In this document: one piece after another, positions 58,091 to 64,000 of the stretch
Numbering within the stretch: position 1 is the stretch's first letter
Layout: every line of letters starts with the position of its first letter
Source: Pleomorphomonas sp. PLEO
Lineage (GTDB): Bacteria > Pseudomonadota > Alphaproteobacteria > Rhizobiales > Pleomorphomonadaceae
Reading direction: 5' to 3'
Length of the DNA stretch: 64,000 nt
Assembly: GCF_041320595.1 (NCBI RefSeq)
Contig: NZ_CP166625.1
Span: forward strand, 4,090,001-4,154,000
Made by a program: the position numbers and the translations under genes
The notes under the pieces: generated by a model
What the model was told of the DNA's origin: nothing
The model's input: only the letters and a program-made list of their open reading frames with translations
Database searches by the model: none

Positions 58091-59032
58091 CTAGCCGTGG
58101 GAGAAGGTGGGCTCTGTCTGGAGATCGTCGCCGTAGAGCTCGGCTGTGTAGTCGGTGAGGCCCGGCACGCCGGCGGCGTCGGCCCGGCAGCGCTGGCAAT
58201 GGGTGAACACCTTGAGATGCTGCGCGGCGGCGGCGCGCGCCTTGTGCCGTTCGACGAAGCCCGGTTCTTTGAGGTGCTTGAGCTGATGCTCGGGGATCAG
58301 AGGGATGATGTTGATCATCCGCGCTCCAGCCGCCGCCACCGTCCTGGCGATGTCGCCGATGTGGTGGTCGTTGATGGTCGGGATCAGCACCGTATTGATC
58401 TTGATGGTGAAGCCGAGTTCGGCGGCGCGGGCGATGCCCTTGAGCTGGCTGTCGATCAGTCGCTTGCCCGCCGCGACGCCATCGATCCTTTTGCGCTCCC
58501 AGGCCAGCTTGGGCGTGATCGTCGCCTGTATGTCCGGATCGACCGAATTCACCGTCACGGTCAGCGTGGTCACGCCGGCTGCTTTGAGGTCGTCGACGCG
58601 GGCCGGCAGTTGCAGGCCGTTGGTGGAGACGCAGAGAGTCAGATCCGGCCAGCGCGCGTGGATCTGGGCAAAGGTTTCGATGGCATGATCGCTGGCCAGC
58701 GGATCGCCGGGACCGGCGATGCCGACGACGGAGAGGTTGGGAATGAGGCGGACGGCGCGGTCCACCACCTCGACCGCTTCGGCGGGTTTCAGCAGTCGGG
58801 CCGCCACGCCTGGGCGATGTTCGACGCGATTGAAATCGCGCCGGCAGAAGGCGCAGGCGATATTGCAGAGCGGCGAAACGGGAAGATGCAGTCGCGCCGC
58901 CTTGGCGTGGCCTTCCGCCGTGGTCGAAAAGCAGGGATGCTTGCCCTCGAGATCGGGGAAAGCCGGCTGCATGGCGGCCTGCCGCATGCCATGGGCGGCA
59001 CAGGCCGAGGAGGATATGCCTGGATCGCTCAT
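58091..59032 (-). CDS. marB: NifB-like radical SAM protein MarB
   Basis: A 313-residue radical SAM enzyme expected to build the Fe-S precursor of the MarDK cofactor. The SAM cluster motif is Cys56-x3-Cys60-x2-Cys63 (CNIACAFC). Extra NifB-type cysteines occur at KHPCFS (Cys34) and near the C terminus (HCQRC), and the GPGDPLAS motif binds SAM. It lacks the C-terminal NifX-like domain of many NifB proteins; a separate NifX-like gene lies immediately upstream, overlapping by four bases. Confidence 0.88.
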   Translation of the reverse strand: MSDPGISSSACAAHGMRQAAMQPAFPDLEGKHPCFSTTAEGHAKAARLHLPVSPLCNIACAFCRRDFNRVEHRPGVAARLLKPAEAVEVVDRAVRLIPNLSVVGIAGPGDPLASDHAIETFAQIHARWPDLTLCVSTNGLQLPARVDDLKAAGVTTLTVTVNSVDPDIQATITPKLAWERKRIDGVAAGKRLIDSQLKGIARAAELGFTIKINTVLIPTINDHHIGDIARTVAAAGARMINIIPLIPEHQLKHLKEPGFVERHKARAAAAQHLKVFTHCQRCRADAAGVPGLTDYTAELYGDDLQTEPTFSHG

Positions 59033-59421
59033 GCCACGGCCTCCGCGGTGAACAGGCCATCGAAGGCGGCGAGCTGGCGGACAGTATCGTCAACCGTGTC
59101 GTCGGTTTCGAAGGCGAGAATGCCGAGCTTTGTCAGTCGGTTGATGGCGCATTCGCCAAGCCGCGACACCACCACCGCCTTGCAGTCGGCAATCAGCGCC
59201 ACCGAGGCGTCCATCACCGCTTCGGCCCGGTCGCCACAGCCCGAGCCGCAGGCGGGGCGGTTGTTGCGTGTTTCGAGAAAGCGTGAGCCGGCGGGGCCGA
59301 CCTCCCAGATCTCGAAGCGGGTGGCGTGGCCGAAATGCTCGCTGACGCGCGCCCCAGTCGACGTGCCGATGGCGACGCGGACCGCGCCGGAGGAAAGGGC
59401 CGGATCGGAGGATGCCGTCAT
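59029..59421 (-). CDS. NifX/NifB C-terminal-like cofactor-binding protein
   Basis: A 130-residue protein with one dinitrogenase iron-molybdenum cofactor domain: VAIGTSTGARVSEHFGHATRF then EIWEV, ending in a helix after LGILAFETDD. A CGSGCGD motif and two further cysteines could bind the precursor cluster. NifX and the NifB tail carry NifB-co, so this likely ferries the cofactor from MarB to MarDK. It overlaps marK and marB by four bases on each side, implying coupled translation. Confidence 0.85.
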   Translation of the reverse strand: MTASSDPALSSGAVRVAIGTSTGARVSEHFGHATRFEIWEVGPAGSRFLETRNNRPACGSGCGDRAEAVMDASVALIADCKAVVVSRLGECAINRLTKLGILAFETDDTVDDTVRQLAAFDGLFTAEAVA

Positions 59422-60821
59422 AGCGCAGCCGCCTCCGGGTTCTCCTCGGTCGACTGACGCACCACCGTCGTGTAAGTGCGCTCGATCAGTTGCAGCGCGC
59501 CCCGATAGCCGATGTAGGAGCGCGACAGCACCACCTCGTCGGTCACCGGGTAGCTGATCTCGACCAGCGGTGCGCCGATCTCGCCGGCAACGCCGGCTTC
59601 CCAGGTCGAGCCGAAGACAATCGGCAGTTCGCCGACGCGCGGATGGGCGCGAAGGACGGCATGCGCCTTATGCCCGTCGGATTCGAACAGCGGATCGGCG
59701 TCGATGCCGGGGGCCAGATCGCGGAAGGCGGCGCGGATCGCCGCGCGCTCGGTCTCCGGCGGGTTCTCGGTGATGACGACGACACCGGGATTGAGGCCGA
59801 GATCGCCGACCAGGAACTTGGCCACGGCGAGCGCGTAGGCGCTGTCGGCGACGATGTTCACTTCGGACGGCAGCCGATACTGGCTGGTACAGCCGGCGTA
59901 GAAATGGGCGAAATCGCGCAGGTAGTGATAGTAGGTCTTCTCCTCGCGGGCGATGAAGGCGTCCACCTTCTGTCGGTCGATGCCGGCATGGTCGCCCACC
60001 TTGCGCAGGAAGGCCGCCGTCTCGCGCGCACCGACCGGCAATGCCGGGATGTGCAGCGTCGACTGGTCGTATTCAGCTTCGAGGTCCTGGGCGATTGAAA
60101 GGCCGAGCCAAGGGCTGAGCACGAGGTTGAACTCGGCCGAGGGTATGGCGCGCCATTCCGAAAGACCGGCCGAAGCCGGGCCGAACAGGATGTTCACCTC
60201 AAGACCGATGCCTTCGAGGAGGCGACGGATTTCGGTGAGATCGCCGCGCCAGAAAGGGTTCTGGTAGGGCAGCAGCGCCCAGACGTTGACGAGGCCAGCC
60301 TGCTTCGGCAAGGCCGGTTGTCTTGCCACATACTGCTCGATGATCGCCTTCACCACGGTCTCATGGCCGGTGAAGTTGGTGCCGCGATACCCGAGCGTTT
60401 CGGCGAACACGATGGGCACGCCACGCCGTTGGTAGCTCTTCACCAGGTTCCCAACGTCGTCACCGACGAGGCCGGGAATGCAGCCGGACTGAACGACGTA
60501 AAGCTCGGCCTCCATGACCTTCAGCGTCGAGGAGATCAGCTCGTCGAGCCGGTCGGCGCCACCGAAGATCACCTCCTTGTTGCCGATGTTGGTGGAGGGA
60601 ACGTGGAATTCCCCGCCCTGATAGCCGGAGATGCCGGACAGCGCGTTGAACTGCTTGGAAGCGCAGCCGGGGCCGCAATGGGTGATCGGGATCGCCCCTT
60701 CGATGGCGATCACCGAGGTGAGCGCGCCGAGGGCGCAGGCATAGCGCACCTGCTCGATCGGCCCCGGCGGGGCCGCGAACGAACCGGACGTGTCGTGGGA
60801 AATAGGACTGACGACGTTCAT
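59418..60821 (-). CDS. marK: Nitrogenase-like beta subunit MarK
   Basis: A 467-residue NifK-like subunit. Cys29, Cys53 (THCGPGCASK) and Cys114 (QSGCIPGLVGDD) correspond in spacing to the three P-cluster ligands of NifK. The CGPGC pair adds a further Cys49. It forms the catalytic component with MarD, whose gene lies 13 bases upstream. The N-terminal region is shorter than in Mo-nitrogenase NifK (about 510-520 residues). Confidence 0.87.
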   Translation of the reverse strand: MNVVSPISHDTSGSFAAPPGPIEQVRYACALGALTSVIAIEGAIPITHCGPGCASKQFNALSGISGYQGGEFHVPSTNIGNKEVIFGGADRLDELISSTLKVMEAELYVVQSGCIPGLVGDDVGNLVKSYQRRGVPIVFAETLGYRGTNFTGHETVVKAIIEQYVARQPALPKQAGLVNVWALLPYQNPFWRGDLTEIRRLLEGIGLEVNILFGPASAGLSEWRAIPSAEFNLVLSPWLGLSIAQDLEAEYDQSTLHIPALPVGARETAAFLRKVGDHAGIDRQKVDAFIAREEKTYYHYLRDFAHFYAGCTSQYRLPSEVNIVADSAYALAVAKFLVGDLGLNPGVVVITENPPETERAAIRAAFRDLAPGIDADPLFESDGHKAHAVLRAHPRVGELPIVFGSTWEAGVAGEIGAPLVEISYPVTDEVVLSRSYIGYRGALQLIERTYTTVVRQSTEENPEAAAL

Positions 60822-60834
60822 CGATCTCTCCGGC

Positions 60835-62349
60835 TCACTCGGCGGCTTCGGCGGTGTCGAGGGCGTAGGGGTTGGTCTCTTCCAGCCACCACTTCTGGTA
60901 GGGGAAGGAGGAATGGGCGGCGACGTCCTCGTAGAAGCGCCGGCGCGGCAGAACGCGCAGGATGGCGCGGCCGATGGTCAAAAGGCCCTCGTAGCCGAGA
61001 CCGTCGTTCGAATAGAAGATCGGCAGCACCGGAATGCCCAACCGGCCGGCCAGGGTCGCCGTGGTGCCGGAATGGCGGCAGATGACAAAGTCCGGGTTGG
61101 AGCGCTTCAGCGCAGCGTGCGTCTGGAAATGCTGGTCTGCACTGACCGTGAAGTTCTCGATGTCGCCGGTCGTCTGGATGAGATGGCCGAGGGAATCCTG
61201 CTCCGGATCGCGGCTGTCGGTCGAGGGATCGTGGTGGAAGGAATAGGCGTCATCGACGGTGACCCCGAGTTCGCGCAGGTCGGCGATCAGGCCATGGGCG
61301 AAGGCGGCACCGGCGGCGACGAAACCCTTCTTGCCCTTCAGCAGACCGCGCAGCCGTTCGAGCTCTGGTGAGATGCGGGCGCGTTCGGAGGCGATCACTG
61401 CTTCGACCAGATGTTCGCGGTGGGTGACGCGGGCGATATCACGCAGCCAGTTGTCGGTGGCGTCCTGTCCGTAGGGCAGCGGCGCGCGGATTTCCGGCAC
61501 GCCGTATTCCTGCTCGAGACCGGTGGCGAGATAGCTGAGCACGAAGCACATGGTCACCGTCGCCGCCGCCGTCGACAGGTCGGCGAGGCGTTCGAGCGAG
61601 TTGCCACCCATGATCAGGTTGACCTTGAGGCCGAGCGGCCCGACCAGCGGCGTGAACACGTCCGACCCGCCGAGGTGGATAACGTTGAGAAGATCGGGGT
61701 TCTTCTCCTGCGTCCGGTCCGGCACCAGGCGGCGCAGGATGCCATGCTCGATGACGTCCCAGCCCGACGACCAGTGCCGCGACTTGAAGCCCTCGCAGTG
61801 CAAGGCGACGATGGGAATGCCGAGTTCATCCTCAAGCTGGCGAGCCGTGCCATCGACGTCATCGCCGATGATGCCGGTGGCGCAGGAGGTGGCGACGAAG
61901 ATCACGCGGGGATTGTGCCGCTGGTAAGCTTCGCGGATCGTCTCGGCGAGGCGCTCGACACCGCCGAACACCATGTCCTGTTCGCCGAGATTGGTACAGA
62001 TCGACTTGGGATCTTCCGGCTTCCAACCGCGCCGGGCGGCGAGATCGCGGGAATAGCGCGAAGTGGAGGACTGGCTCGACGCACAGCCGATCGGCGAATG
62101 CTGGATAACTACCGTGTCCTTGATGATGGTGGCGTTGGTGACCGCGATCTGCTCGGCGCACATCGACGCCTGCGAATAAGGGCTATTCAACTCGCACAGC
62201 CGCTTGCCACCGGGGCCGCAATCGCGGCCACAGCCAAAGGTGAAGGCGGAATCCTTGGCCAGTTGGGAAGCAGGGCCATCCCATTGGGTTATGGTGCCGA
62301 GGCGCTGGTCGCGCGTTTCGGCCTGCGGGGTGCGAAGATTGATCGGCAT
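60835..62349 (-). CDS. marD: Nitrogenase-like alpha subunit MarD
   Basis: A 504-residue NifD-like subunit expected to hold the active-site cofactor. Cys64, Cys89 (PIGCASS) and Cys156 (TSCATGIIGDD) match NifD P-cluster ligands. Cys268 (TMCFVLSY, before EQEYGVP) matches the cofactor-ligand cysteine. The region of the NifD histidine ligand reads GIPVLPIFYSNDGLGYEG, with no histidine at that place. An extra cysteine group (FGCGRDCGPGGKRLC, 40-52) lies at the N terminus. Known MarDK reduces dimethyl sulfide and (2-methylthio)ethanol to methanethiol plus methane or ethylene. It heads the operon behind two TTAGTA boxes. Confidence 0.88.
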   Translation of the reverse strand: MPINLRTPQAETRDQRLGTITQWDGPASQLAKDSAFTFGCGRDCGPGGKRLCELNSPYSQASMCAEQIAVTNATIIKDTVVIQHSPIGCASSQSSTSRYSRDLAARRGWKPEDPKSICTNLGEQDMVFGGVERLAETIREAYQRHNPRVIFVATSCATGIIGDDVDGTARQLEDELGIPIVALHCEGFKSRHWSSGWDVIEHGILRRLVPDRTQEKNPDLLNVIHLGGSDVFTPLVGPLGLKVNLIMGGNSLERLADLSTAAATVTMCFVLSYLATGLEQEYGVPEIRAPLPYGQDATDNWLRDIARVTHREHLVEAVIASERARISPELERLRGLLKGKKGFVAAGAAFAHGLIADLRELGVTVDDAYSFHHDPSTDSRDPEQDSLGHLIQTTGDIENFTVSADQHFQTHAALKRSNPDFVICRHSGTTATLAGRLGIPVLPIFYSNDGLGYEGLLTIGRAILRVLPRRRFYEDVAAHSSFPYQKWWLEETNPYALDTAEAAE

Positions 62350-62458
62350 ATGGTGTTATCCCTGTCGGCGGGTCGCTCGGAACGAACCGGTCGCGAAGGG
62401 ACAAAATCGACTTCCTCAGCGACCTCTGGCTTTCAGGAGATCACGGGTGAAGATTAGA

Positions 62459-62480
62459 CGATAGATTTAGTATTTTAAAT
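62459..62480 (+). promoter_or_regulatory. TTTAGTA box 1 upstream of marD
   Basis: CGATAGATTTAGTATTTTAAAT, 110-131 bases before the marD start. It nearly repeats the box before the oxygenase gene (51713-51733, opposite orientation) and shares AGATTTAGTA with the GGDEF-gene box. Confidence 0.55.
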
Positions 62481-62540
62481 GGCGTCCGCTGAGAGCAGTT
62501 TTTGCCCCGAAACCGACAAAGCCCGAGAACTCATTTTCAG

Positions 62541-62560
62541 GTTTATCTATTAGTATTAAT
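62541..62560 (+). promoter_or_regulatory. TTAGTA box 2 upstream of marD
   Basis: GTTTATCTATTAGTATTAAT shares TTAGTATT with box 1, 80 bases away, and TTTATCTAT with the control region at 34261. Two boxes on one promoter suggest cooperative binding. Confidence 0.4.
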
Positions 62561-62610
62561 TACTTAAGGTGTTTTACCTAATTCACATGGCGTCTTCATT
62601 TGAGCAGATC

Positions 62611-62996
62611 GCGGATACGACAAAGCGCTCGAACCGGTCAGGTTTCGAGCGCTCAACGTCGTCGTTTTGCTGGTCGGCTAACTTGCCGTCAGATCCTCAG
62701 AGGCCAAGGCCACGGTTGCGGCTGTTCAGGTTGCGCTCGCGGGCTTCGAGGTCGTAGCGGTCGCCAGCTTCGTTGAGGTAGGCCAGATCGCGCTCAGCCT
62801 GGGTGGGGGCGCGGAGGAGCTTGGCGGTACGCTTGAGGGTGGCGAACATTTCGGTTTTCCTTTTCCAGACCGGAGGTTTCCGGCCTCTTTCTCTGTTTTC
62901 TTTTTGCACCCTCAATATAGGCGAGAAAGCCCCTCAGACCTAATCGCAAGTTCTGAAGGTCGCCTTCAGATTCTCTTTGGATAATGGATCGTTAGC
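62611..62996 (-). repeat. Tiny-gene cassette, unit 3 of 3
   Basis: This unit nearly repeats unit 2 (27178-27568) from GCGGATACGACAAAGCG at one end to CGTTAGCG at the other, in the same orientation. The transcript-end hairpin (AGCGCTCGAA arms at 62624-62653), the gene, the CCGGAGGTTTCCGG hairpin and the promoter block are all conserved. Confidence 0.85.
62697..62849 (-). CDS. Small DUF3563-like protein, copy 3
   Basis: A 50-residue protein identical to copy 2 through EARERNLN except for the last few residues (SRNRGLGL; two residues fewer). The start at 62849 is fixed by the shared MFATLKRTAKLLRAP and the GGAAAA ribosome site. Function unknown; it marks the right edge of the sulfur island. Confidence 0.85.
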   Translation of the reverse strand: MFATLKRTAKLLRAPTQAERDLAYLNEAGDRYDLEARERNLNSRNRGLGL

Positions 62997-63021
62997 GGAT
63001 TGGGATGGCCATGATCGCTCA

Positions 63022-63621
63022 TCAGGCCATGCCCTTCAGGCACTGAAACATCTCCTTTGACAGCGGCCTCCGCTTGTCCAGCGGCACCACCCGCTCCGTC
63101 TTTCCGTCCATCAACCGCCGATAGCGCCACAGCGCCGCGCGTGCCCCCGCCCATTCATCGAGCGCCAGCGCGCGGAGCTGAGGCGGCGATGGCGGGAAAG
63201 AGAGGTTCGGCTTGTCGCCGAGGATGGCCACCTCGCCCTTGATCCAGCGCTTGGCGGCGGCTTCGACCGCCCAAGCCGGCACATCTTCGAGGGCGATCTC
63301 GTAGGCTTCCGAGCGGGCGTCAATAACCGCGTCGCTAAGGTTGCCAGCGGGAAACACCGCGAGGAGCTTGGCGACCTGCCTCAGCGAATTGAACGCGTCG
63401 GGCTTGGCCTCGGCAAGCGGGGCGATATCATCGACCAACTGCGACAAGATCGATCGTTCGTCCGGGGTCAGCGCCCGGCTCAAGGTCGGGGTCCGGCTCG
63501 CCGCCTCCTCGGGCCGCAAGGTGCGCTCCAGCTCGGCGAGCGAAGGAGGCAAGGATAGCGTCGTGAGGTGAGGCCGCAGCAGGCCGGCAAGTGCTGCGGG
63601 AAGCGCGGAAGGATTGGACAC
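63022..63621 (-). CDS. Hypothetical protein
   Basis: A 199-residue soluble protein starting with GTG (MSNPSALPAALAGLL), with a proline/leucine-rich N terminus and a helical C-terminal half (VEAAAKRWIKGEV then DEWAGARAALWRYRRL). I recognise no family. It overlaps the upstream gene's frame by nearly 200 bases in another phase, unusual for cellular genes. Paired small genes of this kind occur near phage or plasmid replication genes, but I see no integrase or capsid gene here. Confidence 0.6.
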   Translation of the reverse strand: MSNPSALPAALAGLLRPHLTTLSLPPSLAELERTLRPEEAASRTPTLSRALTPDERSILSQLVDDIAPLAEAKPDAFNSLRQVAKLLAVFPAGNLSDAVIDARSEAYEIALEDVPAWAVEAAAKRWIKGEVAILGDKPNLSFPPSPPQLRALALDEWAGARAALWRYRRLMDGKTERVVPLDKRRPLSKEMFQCLKGMA

Positions 63622-64000
63622 TGTTTGGCTCCGGTGCTGGTTTCAGGCGGTTGTCGCGGGCTTGGCAGACGGCTTCGGTGAAGTAGCTCCAGGAACGGAT
63701 GCTCGATGGTCTGGCCCGGCTACATCGGGCCCGGATGGTTGGCAGGATGTCGGCCTGGAGGTCGCAACCGTTGCGGATCCAGTTGATCGGATCGGAGAGG
63801 ACGAGCAGCCCCGGCGATGAGGCAGGGTTGGCCAGCGCCTCTCCCCCGGCATCCGCCAATTCCCGAGCCAGCGTCTCGCCATCCGGCTCCGAGTTCGGCA
63901 TCGAGGCGGACTGAGTTTCCGAGCCCGAGTTCGAATCCGCGTCGCGCACCCCGTCCGGTGTAGTCTGGGGGGATATAGGGGGGTGTTTGGGGGTGTGGGG
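63428..64000 (-). CDS. Hypothetical protein, start outside the window
   Basis: An open frame of at least 190 codons runs off the window. The most protein-like part reads SPGLLVLSDPINWIRNGCDL then QADILPTIRARCSRARP, followed by SIRSWSYFTEAV. This resembles the C-terminal part of helix-turn-helix replication-type proteins of alphaproteobacterial mobile elements, as a weak impression. The upstream part is low complexity and proline/serine rich. The true start lies beyond 64000. The last 60 or so codons overlap the gene at 63022-63621. Confidence 0.5.
   Translation of the reverse strand, partial: PHTPKHPPISPQTTPDGVRDADSNSGSETQSASMPNSEPDGETLARELADAGGEALANPASSPGLLVLSDPINWIRNGCDLQADILPTIRARCSRARPSSIRSWSYFTEAVCQARDNRLKPAPEPNSVQSFRASRSTCRPAAASPHDAILASFARRAGAHLAARGGGEPDPDLEPGADPGRTIDLVAVGR

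Noticed and set aside
57053-62349. Classical molybdenum nitrogenase or chlorophyllide reductase
   Set aside because: No nifENSUV or bch genes nearby, the NifD histidine ligand is not seen, subunits are short, and the neighbours are sulfur salvage genes with a NifB-like protein that Bch systems lack.

Overview
The window reads as a chromosome segment of a GC-rich alphaproteobacterium, most likely order Hyphomicrobiales (Rhizobiales). Protein character, Tat/Sec signal style, Aap-type amino acid transport and nitrogenase-like genes all fit this. A diazotroph-related family such as Pleomorphomonadaceae is a guess only.

Region 1 (1-18.7 kb, minus strand) is the core translation/transcription superoperon. 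In transcription order it holds tuf, tRNA-Trp, secE, nusG, rplKAJL, rpoBC, then a promoter gap and rpsL, rpsG, fusA and a second tuf. The two EF-Tu genes differ at only four silent positions.

Region 2 (18.7-27.6 kb) holds gnd-zwf (oxidative pentose phosphate / Entner-Doudoroff entry) behind a possible 48-codon leader ORF. It also holds a triple-PAS GGDEF protein and a LysR regulator divergent from an Fe-S/FMN/FAD old-yellow-enzyme reductase. Two of three near-identical tiny-gene cassettes (DUF3563-like) lie here; the third is at 62.6 kb.

Region 3 (27.6-62.4 kb) is an organosulfur acquisition and salvage island. From left to right it has: (a) a minus-strand operon of sugar-type binding protein, split transketolase, RuBisCO-like protein and BisC-type molybdenum sulfoxide reductase; (b) an amino acid binding protein plus permease with a homocysteine S-methyltransferase; (c) a PPC-domain protein with an ECF transporter whose T subunit is frameshifted; (d) an Ssu-like ABC system, a small membrane protein and O-acetylhomoserine sulfhydrylase; (e) MetQ-MetN-MetI; (f) a hydroxyacid dehydrogenase plus aminotransferase; (g) a serine hydrolase, a 2-oxoglutarate/Fe-type oxygenase and a cysteine-rich Rrf2 regulator; (h) an Aap-like transporter without its ATPase; (i) marD-marK-nifX-like-marB-marH, a nitrogenase-like system matching methylthio-alkane reductase, which cleaves small methyl thioethers to methanethiol. 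The genes form a coherent picture: import sulfur compounds, reduce sulfoxides, release methanethiol, and rebuild methionine with MetY.

A recurrent A/T-rich box with core TTTAGTA sits about 40-210 bp upstream of many of these genes. The boxed genes include the gap shared by the Rrf2 gene and the Aap-like operon, the mar operon, and even the GGDEF gene. I propose it as the operator of a sulfur regulon, possibly read by the resident Rrf2 protein. The least explained unit is the RuBisCO-like protein / split transketolase / BisC operon.

Region 4 (63.0-64.0 kb) holds two heavily overlapping unrecognised genes, one running off the window.
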